Positions 16,295 to 25,986 of a DNA stretch of 64,000 bases are shown piece after piece. This DNA is from Nocardioides panaciterrulae (GTDB lineage Bacteria; Actinomycetota; Actinomycetes; Propionibacteriales; Nocardioidaceae): NCBI RefSeq assembly GCF_013409645.1, contig NZ_JACCBG010000001.1, forward strand, positions 3,036,001-3,100,000, in the 5' to 3' direction. Made by a program: the position numbers and the translations under genes. The notes below the pieces were generated by a model. That model was not told where the DNA came from. It saw only the letters and a list, made by a program, of their open reading frames with translations, and did no database searches. The first letter of the stretch is position 1; every line of letters starts with the position of its first letter.

Positions 16295-17409
16295 CACGAG
16301 GCGGCTCCCGGCCCGGCTTCCGGCCCAGCGTCCGGCCCAGCGTCCGGCCCGGCGCCCAGCCAGGCGCGCAGCAGCCGCTCGCACCGCTCGATGTGCTCGA
16401 CCGGGACCTGCTCGTCCTGCTTGTGGGCGTAGAGCGGGTCCCCGGGCCCGAAGTTCACCGCGGGCACGCCGAGCCCGCTGAACCGGGCGACGTCGGTCCA
16501 GCCGAACTTCGGGTGGGCCTCGCCGCCGACCGCGTCGAGGAACGCCTTCGCGGCGGGCAGGTGCAGGCCGGGCAGCGCGGCGGGGGCGCTGTCGGTGACG
16601 ACCACGTCGTACCCGTCGAAGAACTCGCGCAGGAACGCCTCCGCCTCGGCCTCGCTGCGGTCGGGGGCGAACCGGTGGTTGACCTCGACCACGCACGCGT
16701 CGGGGATGACGTTGCCGGCGACGCCGCCGCGGATCGCGACCGCGTTGAGGCCCTCGTGGTAGGTCAGCCCGTCGATCACCGGCCGCCGCGGCTCGTAGCC
16801 GGCCAGCCGGTTCAGGATCCCCGCGGCGGCGTGGATCGCGTTCTCCCCCTGCCAGCTGCGTGCCGCGTGGGCGCGCACACCGGTGGTGCGGACGTCGACG
16901 CGGATCGTGCCCTGGCAGCCCGCCTCGACACCGGCGTTGGAGGGCTCCATCAGGATCGCGAAGTCGCCGGCCATCAGCTCCGGCGCGCTGGCCGCCAGCT
17001 TGTTCAGGCCGTTGTGCGCCTCCTCGACCTCCTCGGCCTCGTAGAGGATGAAGGTCAGGTCGCGGTTGGGCTCCGGCACGGTCGCGGCGATCTTGAGGAT
17101 GACCGCGTCGCCGCCCTTCATGTCGCAGGTGCCGAGGCCGTGCAGCAGGTCGCCCTCGCGGCGGGCCGGCAGGTTGTCGTTGAGCGGCACGGTGTCGAGG
17201 TGTCCGGCGATCACCACCCGCTCGGCGCGCCCGAGGTCGGTGCGGGCCACGATCGTGTGCCCGTGCCGGCTGACCTGCAGGTGGCCGAGCGCCCGCAGCG
17301 CCTCCTCCACCGCGTCGGCGATCTCCCGCTCGTGGTGGCTCACCGACTCGATGTTGACCAGCTGCTCGGTGAGCGCGACGACGTCGGCGGACAGGTCGAG
17401 ACGTGGCAT
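16294..17409 (-). CDS. dapE: succinyl-diaminopimelate desuccinylase
   Basis: A 371-residue M20-family zinc hydrolase that converts N-succinyl-LL-2,6-diaminopimelate to LL-diaminopimelate and succinate, for lysine and cell-wall synthesis. Zinc-site motifs are VVIAGHLDTVPLND, GLGTCDMKGGDA, and YEAEEVEEAHNG with the catalytic Glu pair; AVNFGPGDPLYAHKQDEQV carries the last His ligand. The last 20 residues form a GPDAGPDAGPEAGP tail outside the fold. The ATG at 17409 gives normal length. It lies downstream of ileS, separated from it by an unusual inverted-repeat block, and upstream of the LOG gene. dapD and dapC are also in the window. Confidence 0.95.
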   Translation of the reverse strand: MPRLDLSADVVALTEQLVNIESVSHHEREIADAVEEALRALGHLQVSRHGHTIVARTDLGRAERVVIAGHLDTVPLNDNLPARREGDLLHGLGTCDMKGGDAVILKIAATVPEPNRDLTFILYEAEEVEEAHNGLNKLAASAPELMAGDFAILMEPSNAGVEAGCQGTIRVDVRTTGVRAHAARSWQGENAIHAAAGILNRLAGYEPRRPVIDGLTYHEGLNAVAIRGGVAGNVIPDACVVEVNHRFAPDRSEAEAEAFLREFFDGYDVVVTDSAPAALPGLHLPAAKAFLDAVGGEAHPKFGWTDVARFSGLGVPAVNFGPGDPLYAHKQDEQVPVEHIERCERLLRAWLGAGPDAGPDAGPEAGPGAAS

Positions 17410-17435
17410 GGCCCCATCCAACCACCCGCCGCCCG

Positions 17436-17573
17436 GTTGAGTTGGGCCCGCCACCGCGTTGAGTTGGGCCCGCCACCGCGTTGAGTTGGGCCCGCCGCCG
17501 GGCCGGCGGGGCACAAGGCCCAACTCGGACCGGCACAAGGCCCAACTCGGACCGGCGCGGGGCCCAACTCAAC
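17436..17573. repeat. nested inverted repeat: three 22-mers then three inverted partners
   Basis: Three tandem copies of a 22-mer starting GTTGAGTTGGGCCCGCC begin at 17436, 17458 and 17480; the first two are identical and the third differs at its end. A second 22-mer family, CACAAGGCCCAACTCGGACC, begins at 17512 and 17534, with a diverged third unit ending GGCCCAACTCAAC at 17573. GGCCCAACTC is the reverse complement of GAGTTGGGCC, so the transcript can fold into several alternative long stems. It lies three bases beyond the ileS stop, in the ileS-dapE gap, and could attenuate or process the mRNA. Confidence 0.9.
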
Positions 17574-17575
17574 AT

Positions 17576-20500
17576 TCAGGCGCGGGCGACCCGGATGCTC
17601 GCCTTCTCGTTGTCGCCGACGGTGACGGTGACGGTCGCGCCGCTGCCCTCGCCGGGGCCGCCGTCCTCGACCACCTCGTACGACGTGGCCAGGGTCTCGC
17701 CGGCGATCAGCGCCTCGTGGGTGCGGGCCGCCTCCTGCACGGCCGTCGAGCCGCCGAGGACCAGCGCGATCCGGTCCGAGACGTCCAGGCCGGCGTCGCG
17801 GCGGGCCTGCTGGACCGCGCGGACCAGGTCGCGGGCCAGGCCCTCGGCCGCCAGCTCAGGCGTCACGGTGGTGTCCAGCACGACGAAGCCGCCGGCGGCC
17901 AGCATGCCGACCGCCGCCCCCTCGTCGGCGGAGCCGGCGACGGTCTCGAGGGTGAACTCCCCCTCGACCAGCGCCAGCCCACCGGCGGTGACGGTGCCGT
18001 CGTCGGCGACCGACCAGTCGCCGGACTTCGAGCCCTTGATCGCGGTCTGCACGTCGCGCCCCAGCCTCGGGCCGGCCGCGCGGGCGTTGACGGTCAGCTT
18101 CCGCGAGACGCCGTACGACGCCGCCTCGGGCGCGTCGGCGTCCAGCAGCCGCACCGACTTCACGTTCACCTCGTCGGCGACGATCGACTCGAAGCCGGCC
18201 AGCGACGCGGCGTCGGCCACCACGACCGTGAGCTGCGCGAGCGGCAGCCGGTTGCGCAGGCTGCCGGCCTTGCGCAGCGCCGACGTGGCCGAGCAGACCT
18301 CGCGCACCTCGTCCATCGCCGCGACCAGCGCGTCGTCGCCGGGCAGGTCCTCGACGGCCGGCCAGTCGGCCAGGTGCACCGAGCGGCCGCCGGTCAGCCC
18401 CCGCCAGACCTCCTCGGTGGTCAGCGGCATCAGCGGGGCGGTCACCCGGCAGACCACCTCCAGCACGGTGTGCAGGGTGTCGAAGGCGTCGCGGTCGAGG
18501 TCGCCGTCCGCCGCCCAGAACCGCTCGCGCGAGCGCCGGATGTACCAGTTGGTCAGCACGTCGAGGAACGAGCGCGTGGAGTCGCACGCGTTCGCCACCT
18601 CGTAGTCGTCCAGCTGCTCGGTCATCGCCCCGACGTACTGGCGCAGCTTGGCCAGGATGTAGCGGTCCATCGGGTGGCTGGAGTCGGTGCGCCACTGCGC
18701 GTCGTACCCCTGCCCGTCGGCACCGCCGGCCGCGTTGGCGTAGAGCGAGAGGAAGTACCAGCTGTTCCACAGCGGGATCAGCACCTGCCGCACCGAGTCG
18801 CGGATGCCCTGCTCGGTGACGACCAGGTTGCCGCCGCGCAGGATCGGGCTGGACATGAGGAACCAGCGCATCGCGTCGGCGCCGTCGCGGTCGAAGACCT
18901 CGCGCACGTCGGGGTAGTTGCGCAGCGACTTCGACATCTTGTTGCCGTCCGAGCCGAGCACGATGCCGTGGCTCAGGCAGGTCGCGAAGGCCGGCTTGTC
19001 GAAGATCGCGCTGGCCAGGATGTGCAGCGTGTAGAACCAGCCGCGGGTCTGGCCGATGTACTCGACGATGAAGTCGGCCGGGAAGTGCCCGACCTTGGAC
19101 CCGTCCTCGGCACCCGCGAACCACTCCGCGCTCTCGAACGGGTAGTGCACCTGGGCGAAGCTCATCGAGCCGGAGTCGAACCACACGTCGAGCACGTCGG
19201 GGACCCGGCGCATCATCGACTTGCCCTCCTCGATCGACCGGGGGTCGTCGGGGTTGGGCCGGACCAGGTCGTCGACGAAGGGCCGGTGCAGGTCCGGGTT
19301 GCCGTCCTGGTCCCGCGGCAGCCGGCCGAAGTCGCGCTCGAGCTCCTCGAAGCTGCCGTAGACGTCGAGGCGGGGGTACGTCGGGTCGTCGCTCTTCCAC
19401 ACCGGCACGGGCGAGCCCCAGAACCGGTTGCGGGTGATCGACCAGTCCCGGGCGTTCTCCAGCCACTTGCCGAACTGGCCGTGCTTGATGTGCTCGGGCA
19501 CCCAGCGGATCTTGTCGTTCAGCTCGAGCATCCGCTGCTTGACCGCGGTCACCTCGACGAACCACGACGAGACGCCCTTGTAGATCAGCGGCTGGCGGCA
19601 CCGCCAGCAGTGCGGGTAGGAGTGGTCGTAGGTCTCGCGACGCAGCAGCACGGTGCCGGGCGTGACCGCCCCCTGCTCCGCCGACACGCCCCGGGTGGCG
19701 GCCTTGAGGTGGTCGATCACGTGCAGGTTGGCGTCGAAGACCTGCATGCCCTCGTAGTCGGTGACCGGGAACGTGAACCGGCCGTCCTTGCCGACCGGCA
19801 TCACCGGCTCGATGCCCTCGCGGTCGGTGACCTCCTTGTCGATCTCACCGAACGCGCCGGCGGTGTGCACCAGGCCCGTGCCGTCGGTGGTCGTCACCGC
19901 GTCGTTGGCGGCCACCACCCGGAAGGCCGCGCCGTGCTCCGGCGAGGCGTGGTCGAGGTAGTAGGAGAACGGCGGGGTGTAGGTGCGCCCGACCAGCTCG
20001 CTGCCCTTGAGCCGGCGTACCACCTGCTGGGAGACGTCCTCGACGTCCTCGTTGCGCAGCTCGCGGGAGTAGGTCGCCAGCCGCGCCTCGGCCAGCACGT
20101 AGCGCTCGGTGACGCCGGTGTAGTCGGACTCGACCACGACGTAGTCGATGTCCTCGCCGACCATCACCGCGAGGTTCGAGGTCAGCGTCCACGGCGTGGT
20201 GGTCCAGATCAGCAGCAGCGCGCCGGCGAGGTCGTCGTCCGGGCCGGTGCCGTCCATCCGGTAGCCGACCGTCACCGCGGGGTCCTGGCGGTTCTGGTAG
20301 ACGTCGTCGTCCATCCGCAGCTCGTGGTTGGACAGCGGCGTCTCGTCGTTCCAGCAGTACGGCAGGACCCGGAAGCCCTCGTAGACCAGGCCCTTCTCGT
20401 GCAATTGCTTGAAGGCCCAGATCACCGACTCCATGTAGTCGGGGTTCATGGTCCGGTAGTCGTTGTCGAAGTCGACCCACCGCGCCTGCCTGGTGACGTA

Positions 20501-20938
20501 CTCGCGCCACTCGCCGGTGTACTTCATCACCGACTCGCGACAGGCGGCGTTGAACTTCTCGATGCCGAGCTCGAGGATCTCGTCGGTGGTCTTGATCCCG
20601 TTGAGGCGCATCGCCTCCAGCTCGGCGGGCAGCCCGTGGGTGTCCCAGCCGAAGCGGCGCTCGACGCGCTTGCCGCGCATCGTCTGGTAGCGCGGGATCA
20701 GGTCCTTGACGTAGCCGGTCAGCAGGTGGCCGTAGTGCGGCAGCCCGTTGGCGAACGGCGGGCCGTCGTAGAAGACGAACTCGTTCTCGCCGCGCTCGCC
20801 GGGGTCGCGCTGCTCGACGCTGGCGGCGAAGGTGCCGTCCTGCTCCCAGTACGCCAGCACCCGCTCCTCGATCTCCGGGAACCTCGGGGAGGAGGGGACG
20901 TTGCTCGAGCCTGCGGTGGAGACCTTGGGATAGGTCAC
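17576..20938 (-). CDS. ileS: isoleucyl-tRNA synthetase (long, eukaryotic-like type)
   Basis: A 1,120-residue class I synthetase that charges tRNA-Ile. The HIGH motif is HYGH (residues 68-71, in [11 protein letters not shown]) and the KMSKS loop is [10 protein letters not shown] near residue 665. A CP1 editing domain lies between them ([11 protein letters not shown]), and an anticodon-binding domain with [13 protein letters not shown] and [12 protein letters not shown] follows. The length and motifs match the longer IleRS2-like form that includes actinobacterial and eukaryotic enzymes, which tends to be less mupirocin-sensitive. The GTG start at 20938 is seven bases after an AGGAG ribosome-binding site. 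A T-box leader lies directly upstream. Confidence 0.97.
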   Translation of the reverse strand: MTYPKVSTAGSSNVPSSPRFPEIEERVLAYWEQDGTFAASVEQRDPGERGENEFVFYDGPPFANGLPHYGHLLTGYVKDLIPRYQTMRGKRVERRFGWDTHGLPAELEAMRLNGIKTTDEILELGIEKFNAACRESVMKYTGEWREYVTRQARWVDFDNDYRTMNPDYMESVIWAFKQLHEKGLVYEGFRVLPYCWNDETPLSNHELRMDDDVYQNRQDPAVTVGYRMDGTGPDDDLAGALLLIWTTTPWTLTSNLAVMVGEDIDYVVVESDYTGVTERYVLAEARLATYSRELRNEDVEDVSQQVVRRLKGSELVGRTYTPPFSYYLDHASPEHGAAFRVVAANDAVTTTDGTGLVHTAGAFGEIDKEVTDREGIEPVMPVGKDGRFTFPVTDYEGMQVFDANLHVIDHLKAATRGVSAEQGAVTPGTVLLRRETYDHSYPHCWRCRQPLIYKGVSSWFVEVTAVKQRMLELNDKIRWVPEHIKHGQFGKWLENARDWSITRNRFWGSPVPVWKSDDPTYPRLDVYGSFEELERDFGRLPRDQDGNPDLHRPFVDDLVRPNPDDPRSIEEGKSMMRRVPDVLDVWFDSGSMSFAQVHYPFESAEWFAGAEDGSKVGHFPADFIVEYIGQTRGWFYTLHILASAIFDKPAFATCLSHGIVLGSDGNKMSKSLRNYPDVREVFDRDGADAMRWFLMSSPILRGGNLVVTEQGIRDSVRQVLIPLWNSWYFLSLYANAAGGADGQGYDAQWRTDSSHPMDRYILAKLRQYVGAMTEQLDDYEVANACDSTRSFLDVLTNWYIRRSRERFWAADGDLDRDAFDTLHTVLEVVCRVTAPLMPLTTEEVWRGLTGGRSVHLADWPAVEDLPGDDALVAAMDEVREVCSATSALRKAGSLRNRLPLAQLTVVVADAASLAGFESIVADEVNVKSVRLLDADAPEAASYGVSRKLTVNARAAGPRLGRDVQTAIKGSKSGDWSVADDGTVTAGGLALVEGEFTLETVAGSADEGAAVGMLAAGGFVVLDTTVTPELAAEGLARDLVRAVQQARRDAGLDVSDRIALVLGGSTAVQEAARTHEALIAGETLATSYEVVEDGGPGEGSGATVTVTVGDNEKASIRVARA

Positions 20939-20944
20939 GGGTCA

Positions 20945-21170
20945 TCTCCTGGTACGTCGTCGCGCTGGCCGGCGCGAGGACGATCCGAGGACCGCGGTAC
21001 CACCTCGCTTGTCGCTGCCCGGTGCCGACTAGCTCGACCACCGGGGGAACGACCGCTCGTTCACGGCTGTGACGGGCCTACCCGTCCGGTTCTACTGGGC
21101 GCGCCCCCGGGTCGGGGCCGCTGTTCTTCCGGAGGCATCGCCGCTGATGACGGCTCGAGCGCCTGTGCTG
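20945..21170 (-). promoter_or_regulatory. T-box riboswitch (Ile) in the ileS leader
   Basis: On the minus strand, the conserved T-box sequence CGAGGTGGTACCGCGG is at 21007-20992. Its bulge reads UGGU, complementary to ACCA, the 3' end of tRNA-Ile with discriminator A. Upstream, a short hairpin (GCCG 21154-21151, CGGC 21143-21140) displays ATC, an isoleucine codon, at 21148-21146, inside an outer AGGC/GCCT stem. This fits the ultrashort stem I of actinobacterial ileS leaders. GCGAGG just before the T-box can pair with CCTCGC downstream near the ribosome-binding site AGGAG. I infer translational control: uncharged tRNA-Ile frees the site. Confidence 0.88.
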
Positions 21171-21226
21171 CAGATGGTACGGCGTGGGCCGGGCCGCACG
21201 GAAACCGATTGCCTCGTGCCGGCGAC

Positions 21227-22048
21227 TCAGACGTGCCGCGGGGTCAGCCAGACGCGCTCGAGCGCGCTGTGCCGGAAGGCCAGGTGGCCGTACGGCGTGA
21301 CCTCGAGCAGGAGCCGGCGCGGATGCGTGGCGTCGAGGCGCACGCGCACCGCGATGCGCGCCGACTCCCCGTTGTCCAGGGGCGTGGCGATGCAGCCGCG
21401 GCGCACCCTGACCTGGTGGCCGCGACCCCGGATCCGTACGCCGTCGATCGGGCTGCCGAAGCTCCTCACCCGCAGGTGCAGGGTCTGCCAGCGGTGCGGC
21501 GTGACCCGGGTACCGCGGATCCTGTCGAGCCGCAGCGAGGCTCCGGGGTCCGCGATCACGTGGCCGGCGACCCTGCCGTCCAGCCGGTCGTAGGTCTGCC
21601 CACCGTCGGGAGACGTCAGCCACACGGCGCCGCAGCTCCATGGCTCCGCACCGAGCGCGGAGGTCCCGCTCACCTCGATCTCCGGGGTCGCGGCCGGGGC
21701 CACCGGGTCCCACGTGGGCACGGTGGTCTCCCAGGCCGGCACGCACGAACCCGCCTCGTCGGGCGACCCGAGGGCCACGTGCAGGGTCGCCACGTCGTCC
21801 GCGGTCGGCACGTCACCCAGCTGGACCTGCACCTCGACCTCGACGTCCGCGCCGTACAGCACGGAGCCGCTGGCGGAGACCAGGGCGTGCGTGGGCTCAC
21901 TCGACGGCGTCACCCCGTCCGGACGTTGGTCGAAGGTCCAGAAGTCCACCATGTCCGCCGACGCCGGGCTCCCGGTGATCAGGGGAAGACCGGTCGCCAC
22001 GAGAAGGGCCACGCAGGCGAGCGGCCAGCTGCGGAACGGTCGTTGCAT
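21227..22048 (-). CDS. secreted protein, unknown function
   Basis: A 273-residue exported protein. Residues 1-31 form a Sec signal peptide with a cleavage site near SPASA. The mature part is rich in beta-prone Val/Thr/Arg stretches, contains two probable disulfide-forming Cys pairs, and shows no catalytic motif I recognise. It looks like one or two immunoglobulin-like or carbohydrate-binding-type domains. It is transcribed toward the ileS T-box leader with about 57 bases between, so it might share an operon with ileS but more likely has its own promoter and terminator. Confidence 0.7.
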   Translation of the reverse strand: MQRPFRSWPLACVALLVATGLPLITGSPASADMVDFWTFDQRPDGVTPSSEPTHALVSASGSVLYGADVEVEVQVQLGDVPTADDVATLHVALGSPDEAGSCVPAWETTVPTWDPVAPAATPEIEVSGTSALGAEPWSCGAVWLTSPDGGQTYDRLDGRVAGHVIADPGASLRLDRIRGTRVTPHRWQTLHLRVRSFGSPIDGVRIRGRGHQVRVRRGCIATPLDNGESARIAVRVRLDATHPRRLLLEVTPYGHLAFRHSALERVWLTPRHV

Positions 22049-22137
22049 GGGCGCACGATAGCCGCTCCTCGGGGCTCCGCACGGTCGATTGCGCGCACCC
22101 GAGGGCCCAGACCGGCCCGCCCCTCGGGCCCCCCGTC

Positions 22138-22183
22138 GGGCGCTAAGGAGAGGGGCGCAGGTGTGCCCTTCTCCTTAGCGCCC
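22138..22183. terminator. 46-bp perfect palindrome (terminator or repeat element)
   Basis: GGGCGCTAAGGAGA (22138-22151) and its exact reverse complement (22170-22183) flank 18 bases that can extend pairing with two G-U pairs, giving a hairpin of about 20 base pairs. No T-run follows on either strand. It sits in the divergent gap between the secreted-protein gene and dapD, so it cannot be a normal terminator for either gene. An intergenic palindromic element or a leader structure of dapD is more likely. Confidence 0.6.
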
Positions 22184-22276
22184 GCAGGGGTGTCGGCATG
22201 ATCGCCGTCCCCCGGCAATCCGGGGCGGGATCCCGGGCGGGCTGCGGCCCGGCGTCCGTCCGTAGACTTGCCGGCC

Positions 22277-23230
22277 ATGACCTCCCCCGTCACCGGTCCA
22301 GCCCACGGCCATGGCCTCACCACCCTCGACTCCGAGGGCACGGTGCTCGACGTGTGGTTCCTCGAGCCCGCGCTCGGCGCCCCCCAGGAGGGCGCGCAGG
22401 CGCCTGGCGAGCTGACCGCGCTCGAGGGCAGGGACGACGTCCGCGGGGTCAGCCGGGAGGTCCGGCTGGTCGAGATCGCCGACCTGCAGGCGGCCCCGGC
22501 GACCACCGAGGACGTCTGGCTGCGGCTGCACCTGCTCTCGACCCGCCAGGTCCGGCCGCACTCGATCAACATGGAGGGCGTCTTCGGGCTGCTCACCAAC
22601 GTCGTGTGGACCTCGGCCGGCCCGTGCGCGGTGGCCGGCTTCGAGACCACCCGTGCCCGGCTGCGCGCGAGCGGCCAGCACGTGACCGTGTTCGGCGTGG
22701 ACAAGTTCCCGCGGCTGGTCGACTACGTGCTGCCCACCGGCGTCCGCATCGCCGACGCCGACCGGGTCCGCCTCGGCGCCCACCTGGCCGAGGGCACCAC
22801 GGTGATGCACGAGGGCTTCGTGAACTACAACGCCGGCACGCTCGGCGCCTCGATGGTCGAGGGCCGGATCTCCGCCGGCGTGGTCGTCGGCGACGGCTCC
22901 GACGTGGGCGGCGGCGCCTCGATCATGGGCACGCTGTCCGGCGGCGGCAAGGAGACCATCTCGATCGGCGAGCGCTGCCTGCTCGGCGCGAACGCCGGGC
23001 TGGGCATCTCGCTCGGCGACGACTGCGTGGTGGAGGCCGGCTGCTACGTCACCGCCGGCACCAAGGTGACGATCAAGGACATCGACAGCAAGCCCAAGGT
23101 CGTCAAGGCGCTGACCCTCTCCGGGGCCAGCAACGTGCTGTTCCGCCGCAACTCGGTGTCCGGCGCGGTCGAGGCGGTGCCGTGGAAAAGCGAGGGCGTG
23201 GCGCTCAACGCCTCGCTCCACGCCAACTAG
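22277..23230 (+). CDS. dapD: tetrahydrodipicolinate N-succinyltransferase
   Basis: A 317-residue trimeric left-handed beta-helix acyltransferase that transfers succinyl from succinyl-CoA to tetrahydrodipicolinate in diaminopimelate/lysine synthesis. The hexapeptide-repeat core is visible from about residue 155 ([40 protein letters not shown], then [19 protein letters not shown]). The N-terminal domain ([19 protein letters not shown]) is typical of the actinobacterial form. The ATG at 22277 fits the family length. DapE, DapC and this enzyme supply three steps of the succinylase pathway. The next gene starts 25 bases downstream but is unrelated. Confidence 0.95.
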   Translation: MTSPVTGPAHGHGLTTLDSEGTVLDVWFLEPALGAPQEGAQAPGELTALEGRDDVRGVSREVRLVEIADLQAAPATTEDVWLRLHLLSTRQVRPHSINMEGVFGLLTNVVWTSAGPCAVAGFETTRARLRASGQHVTVFGVDKFPRLVDYVLPTGVRIADADRVRLGAHLAEGTTVMHEGFVNYNAGTLGASMVEGRISAGVVVGDGSDVGGGASIMGTLSGGGKETISIGERCLLGANAGLGISLGDDCVVEAGCYVTAGTKVTIKDIDSKPKVVKALTLSGASNVLFRRNSVSGAVEAVPWKSEGVALNASLHAN

Positions 23231-23254
23231 CGGCCCGGCACCGGTGAGGTCCCG

Positions 23255-24214
23255 ATGAGGCTACGCACCGCCGCCGGGCTGGCCGCCGCGGCGGCGCTCG
23301 TCGTGGTCGCGGTCACCGGCTACTTCGTGCTGCACCACGTCGGCCCGCTGCTGCCGCGCGCCGACTGCACCGCGACCGTGGCCGGCCGCACCGTCGACCT
23401 GAGCCAGGAACAGGCCGAGAACGCCGCGCTGATCACGGCGGTCTCCGTGCAGCGCGGGATGCCGGCGCGCGCGGCCTCGATCGCGCTCGCGACGGCGTAC
23501 CAGGAGTCGAAGCTCTACAACCTCGAGCAGGGCGACCGCGACTCGGTCGGGCTGTTCCAGCAGCGCCCGTCGCAGGGCTGGGGCACCCGCCGGCAGCTGA
23601 TGAACCCCTACTACGCGACCACCGCGTTCTACGACGCGCTGGACAAGGTGCACGGCTACGACACGATGCGGATCACCGAGGCGGCCCAGGAGGTGCAGCG
23701 CTCCGGCTTCCCCGAGGCGTACGCCGCGCACGAGAGCGACGCTCGCGTGCTGGCCTCGGCGCTGACCGGGAACTCGCCCCACGCGTTCAGCTGCACCGTC
23801 GACGGCGACGTGGCCCCAGCCAGCCGCAAGCTCGACGCCCAGGGCCTGACCCGCCGCGCGGCCAGGGTCCGCCGGGAGGTGGAGGCGGTCTTCGGCAAGC
23901 AGTCGCTGGGCGGCTTCGCCCCCGGGGGCGTCTCCAGCGGCCACATGGGTGGCTCGGCGCACTACGACGGCCGCGCGATCGACATCTTCGAGCGGCCGGT
24001 CACCGCCCAGCACAAGATCCGGGGCTGGGCGATCGCGCAGTACCTCGTCGCCCAGGCCGACCGGCTCGACATCGAGCACGTGATCTTCGACGGCCGGATC
24101 TGGTCCGCCGACTCCTCCGCCGACGGCTGGCGGACCTACACGCCGCCGGAGCGGTCCGGCGACCGGGCGGTGCTCGAGCACCGCGACCACGTGCACGTCG
24201 ACGTCTTCGCGTGA
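23255..24214 (+). CDS. exported protein with lytic-transglycosylase/peptidase-like domains
   Basis: A 319-residue envelope protein with an N-terminal signal-anchor (GLAAAAALVVVAVTGYFVL). Residues 55-165 contain SIALATAYQESKLYNLEQGD followed by GLFQQRPSQGWG, the pattern of a lysozyme-like goose-type or transglycosylase fold with a Glu near residue 84. The C-terminal 100 residues (SSGHMGGSAHYDGRAIDIF and a final HRDHVHVD) have the HxxxxxxD...HxH pattern of D-Ala-D-Ala carboxypeptidase/Hedgehog-like zinc peptidases. It is probably a cell-wall-active protein. I did not verify the catalytic residues beyond these patterns. Confidence 0.8.
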   Translation: MRLRTAAGLAAAAALVVVAVTGYFVLHHVGPLLPRADCTATVAGRTVDLSQEQAENAALITAVSVQRGMPARAASIALATAYQESKLYNLEQGDRDSVGLFQQRPSQGWGTRRQLMNPYYATTAFYDALDKVHGYDTMRITEAAQEVQRSGFPEAYAAHESDARVLASALTGNSPHAFSCTVDGDVAPASRKLDAQGLTRRAARVRREVEAVFGKQSLGGFAPGGVSSGHMGGSAHYDGRAIDIFERPVTAQHKIRGWAIAQYLVAQADRLDIEHVIFDGRIWSADSSADGWRTYTPPERSGDRAVLEHRDHVHVDVFA

Positions 24215-24287
24215 CGATTCGGTTGCGGTCAGCGGACACAACGAACTAAATCTCACGGAGAATCGGACACTCGCCGATGATGGACCG

Positions 24288-25787
24288 GTGTCACGTTCCT
24301 CCCAGCCGGTCGACGACCGTACGCCGATCGCCGGGCCGCGGCTCGACATCGGGGCCCGGATCGGCTGGCTGCTGCGCACCCACCGCACGGTCGCGGGGCT
24401 CTCGCTGCGCGAGATGTCGGCAGCGCTGCGTGACCGGGGCGTGGCGCTCTCCCCCGCTTCCCTGAGCCGGATCGAGAACGAGGGGCAGCTCTCCGCCACC
24501 GCCCTGGACGGGTACGCCACCGTGCTGGGGCTGCCGGCGGGGTCGCTGCGGTCCCAGGCCGAGGCGCTGTCGGAGACGTTCCGCCACACCCTGTTCCCGA
24601 CCCCGACCGAACCCGTGACGCTGGCCCAGTTCAGCCGCACGTACCAGGCCGTCTCCTCCGACGTCGGCACCGCCGGTGACTGGCTGGAGTTCGCGCGCAT
24701 GCACCTCGGCGGCTCCGGCTTCGGGCTCCCCGGGCGGCTGATGGAGCGCGAGATCGAGCGACTCGCCTTCGAGACGGCCCGCAGCCTCACCGGACCGCGG
24801 CTCTCCAGACGGATGGCCGTGACGCTGCTCCGGCGCGGTCCGTACGCCGGGGTGGTCGCCGACGTGGCACGCCGACTGGTCGCCGACCCCAGCTCGCAGG
24901 GCCACTGGGACCTGATGGACACCCTGTCCTCCTCGCCGACGCCGGACCTCATCCCCTGGGCCGGCGACCTGCTCTCGGACCCGTCGACGTACAACGTGCT
25001 CGGCGCCACCTTCCTGTTGCAGACCCTGCTGCTCAAGGGGGTCCTCACCCTCGAGGACTGGTTCCCGATGGTGCCCCGGCTGGCGCGGGCCTGGGAGCCC
25101 GTCGAGGGGGATCCCGCTCGGCGCGCCGCGCTCCGCGAGCTCTGCCACGCCCTGCCTCCGCAGCTGAGGGAGCGGGTCCCCGAGGTCTGCTGCCCCGACC
25201 CCGCCTACGCGCCGGCACCACGAAGGTGGAGCCGCGACCGCCGCAACCCCCACTACGTCTACGCCGAGTCCCTCGCCACCGACACCTGCGCGCGGCTCGG
25301 CCACGCCGAGGAGCCGCTGCTGGCCCGGCTGCTGTTCGAGTCGTTCTTCGACCCGCGTGGGGTGCGGCGGGCCAACGCCCAGATGCTGCTCGTGGCGTCG
25401 CCCTTCTCCGCGCACGTGGCGGGACTGATCCTGGAGCGGCCCGACGCGGCACCGGACCGGACCAGCTGGCTGGAAGCGCTGCGGCTCGCCGCCTTCTGCC
25501 ACGCCGGCGACCCGGTCCCCCTGGACCGGCTGCTCGGGAGCGCGGACCCGGTCGAGGTGACCCACGGCCTGACCCTGGCCAGCCGGCTCGACCGGCCGCT
25601 CGACCCCGAGGTCGTCGCGCGCGGGCTGGCCGGCGACGAGCTCGTCGTACGCCGGACCCTCTACTGCCTGGGCATGCAGGGCGACGACCGGCGGCTCGAG
25701 GAGATCGAGAACGACCCGACCCGGGCCGGCTGGGTCCGCGGCGGCGCCCGGTGGTGGCGCGACCGGGGCGGCCGGCTGCCGCGCTGA
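24288..25787 (+). CDS. large HTH regulator with HEAT-like C-terminal region
   Basis: A 499-residue protein. An XRE-type helix-turn-helix occupies about residues 24-80 (GLSLREMSAALRDRGVALSP, then SLSRIENEGQ). The long C-terminal region is alpha-helical, rich in Leu/Ala/Arg and organised like HEAT or TPR repeats, ending in GGARWWRDRGG. A paralogue (43087-44640) has the same layout and a similar AGARWWVEHG ending. The ligand or partner is unknown; helical C-terminal domains in such regulators often bind peptides or proteins. It stands alone between the peptidase-like gene and the convergent dapC, and starts at GTG 24288. Confidence 0.82.
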   Translation: MSRSSQPVDDRTPIAGPRLDIGARIGWLLRTHRTVAGLSLREMSAALRDRGVALSPASLSRIENEGQLSATALDGYATVLGLPAGSLRSQAEALSETFRHTLFPTPTEPVTLAQFSRTYQAVSSDVGTAGDWLEFARMHLGGSGFGLPGRLMEREIERLAFETARSLTGPRLSRRMAVTLLRRGPYAGVVADVARRLVADPSSQGHWDLMDTLSSSPTPDLIPWAGDLLSDPSTYNVLGATFLLQTLLLKGVLTLEDWFPMVPRLARAWEPVEGDPARRAALRELCHALPPQLRERVPEVCCPDPAYAPAPRRWSRDRRNPHYVYAESLATDTCARLGHAEEPLLARLLFESFFDPRGVRRANAQMLLVASPFSAHVAGLILERPDAAPDRTSWLEALRLAAFCHAGDPVPLDRLLGSADPVEVTHGLTLASRLDRPLDPEVVARGLAGDELVVRRTLYCLGMQGDDRRLEEIENDPTRAGWVRGGARWWRDRGGRLPR

Positions 25788-25986
25788 CGGCGGGCCGGGC
25801 GGAGTGGGCTACCTTCCCCCGTCGAGGCAGCCCACCCCACTGGCCGCCCGGATCCCAACGTCAAGGGAGACCCGAGCGGGAAGAGGGTAGGCACAACCTC
25901 GGCCGCGCGCCGAGTTTGTTTCACATCGGCCGGCTCATGGAACGGCGTGGAACGGCTGGCGGATCGGCTGGCGGATCAGCGGGGGG

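Noticed and set aside
17436..17573. CRISPR-like array
   Set aside because: The 22-mers are directly adjacent without unique spacers, and the second half is inverted. No cas genes are nearby.
17459..22201. A very long plus-strand reading frame (about 1,580 codons) opposite ileS
   Set aside because: It is the antisense of ileS and its neighbours. The encoded protein is rich in Gly/Arg/His/Val with no domain, which is the usual artefact of GC-rich DNA.
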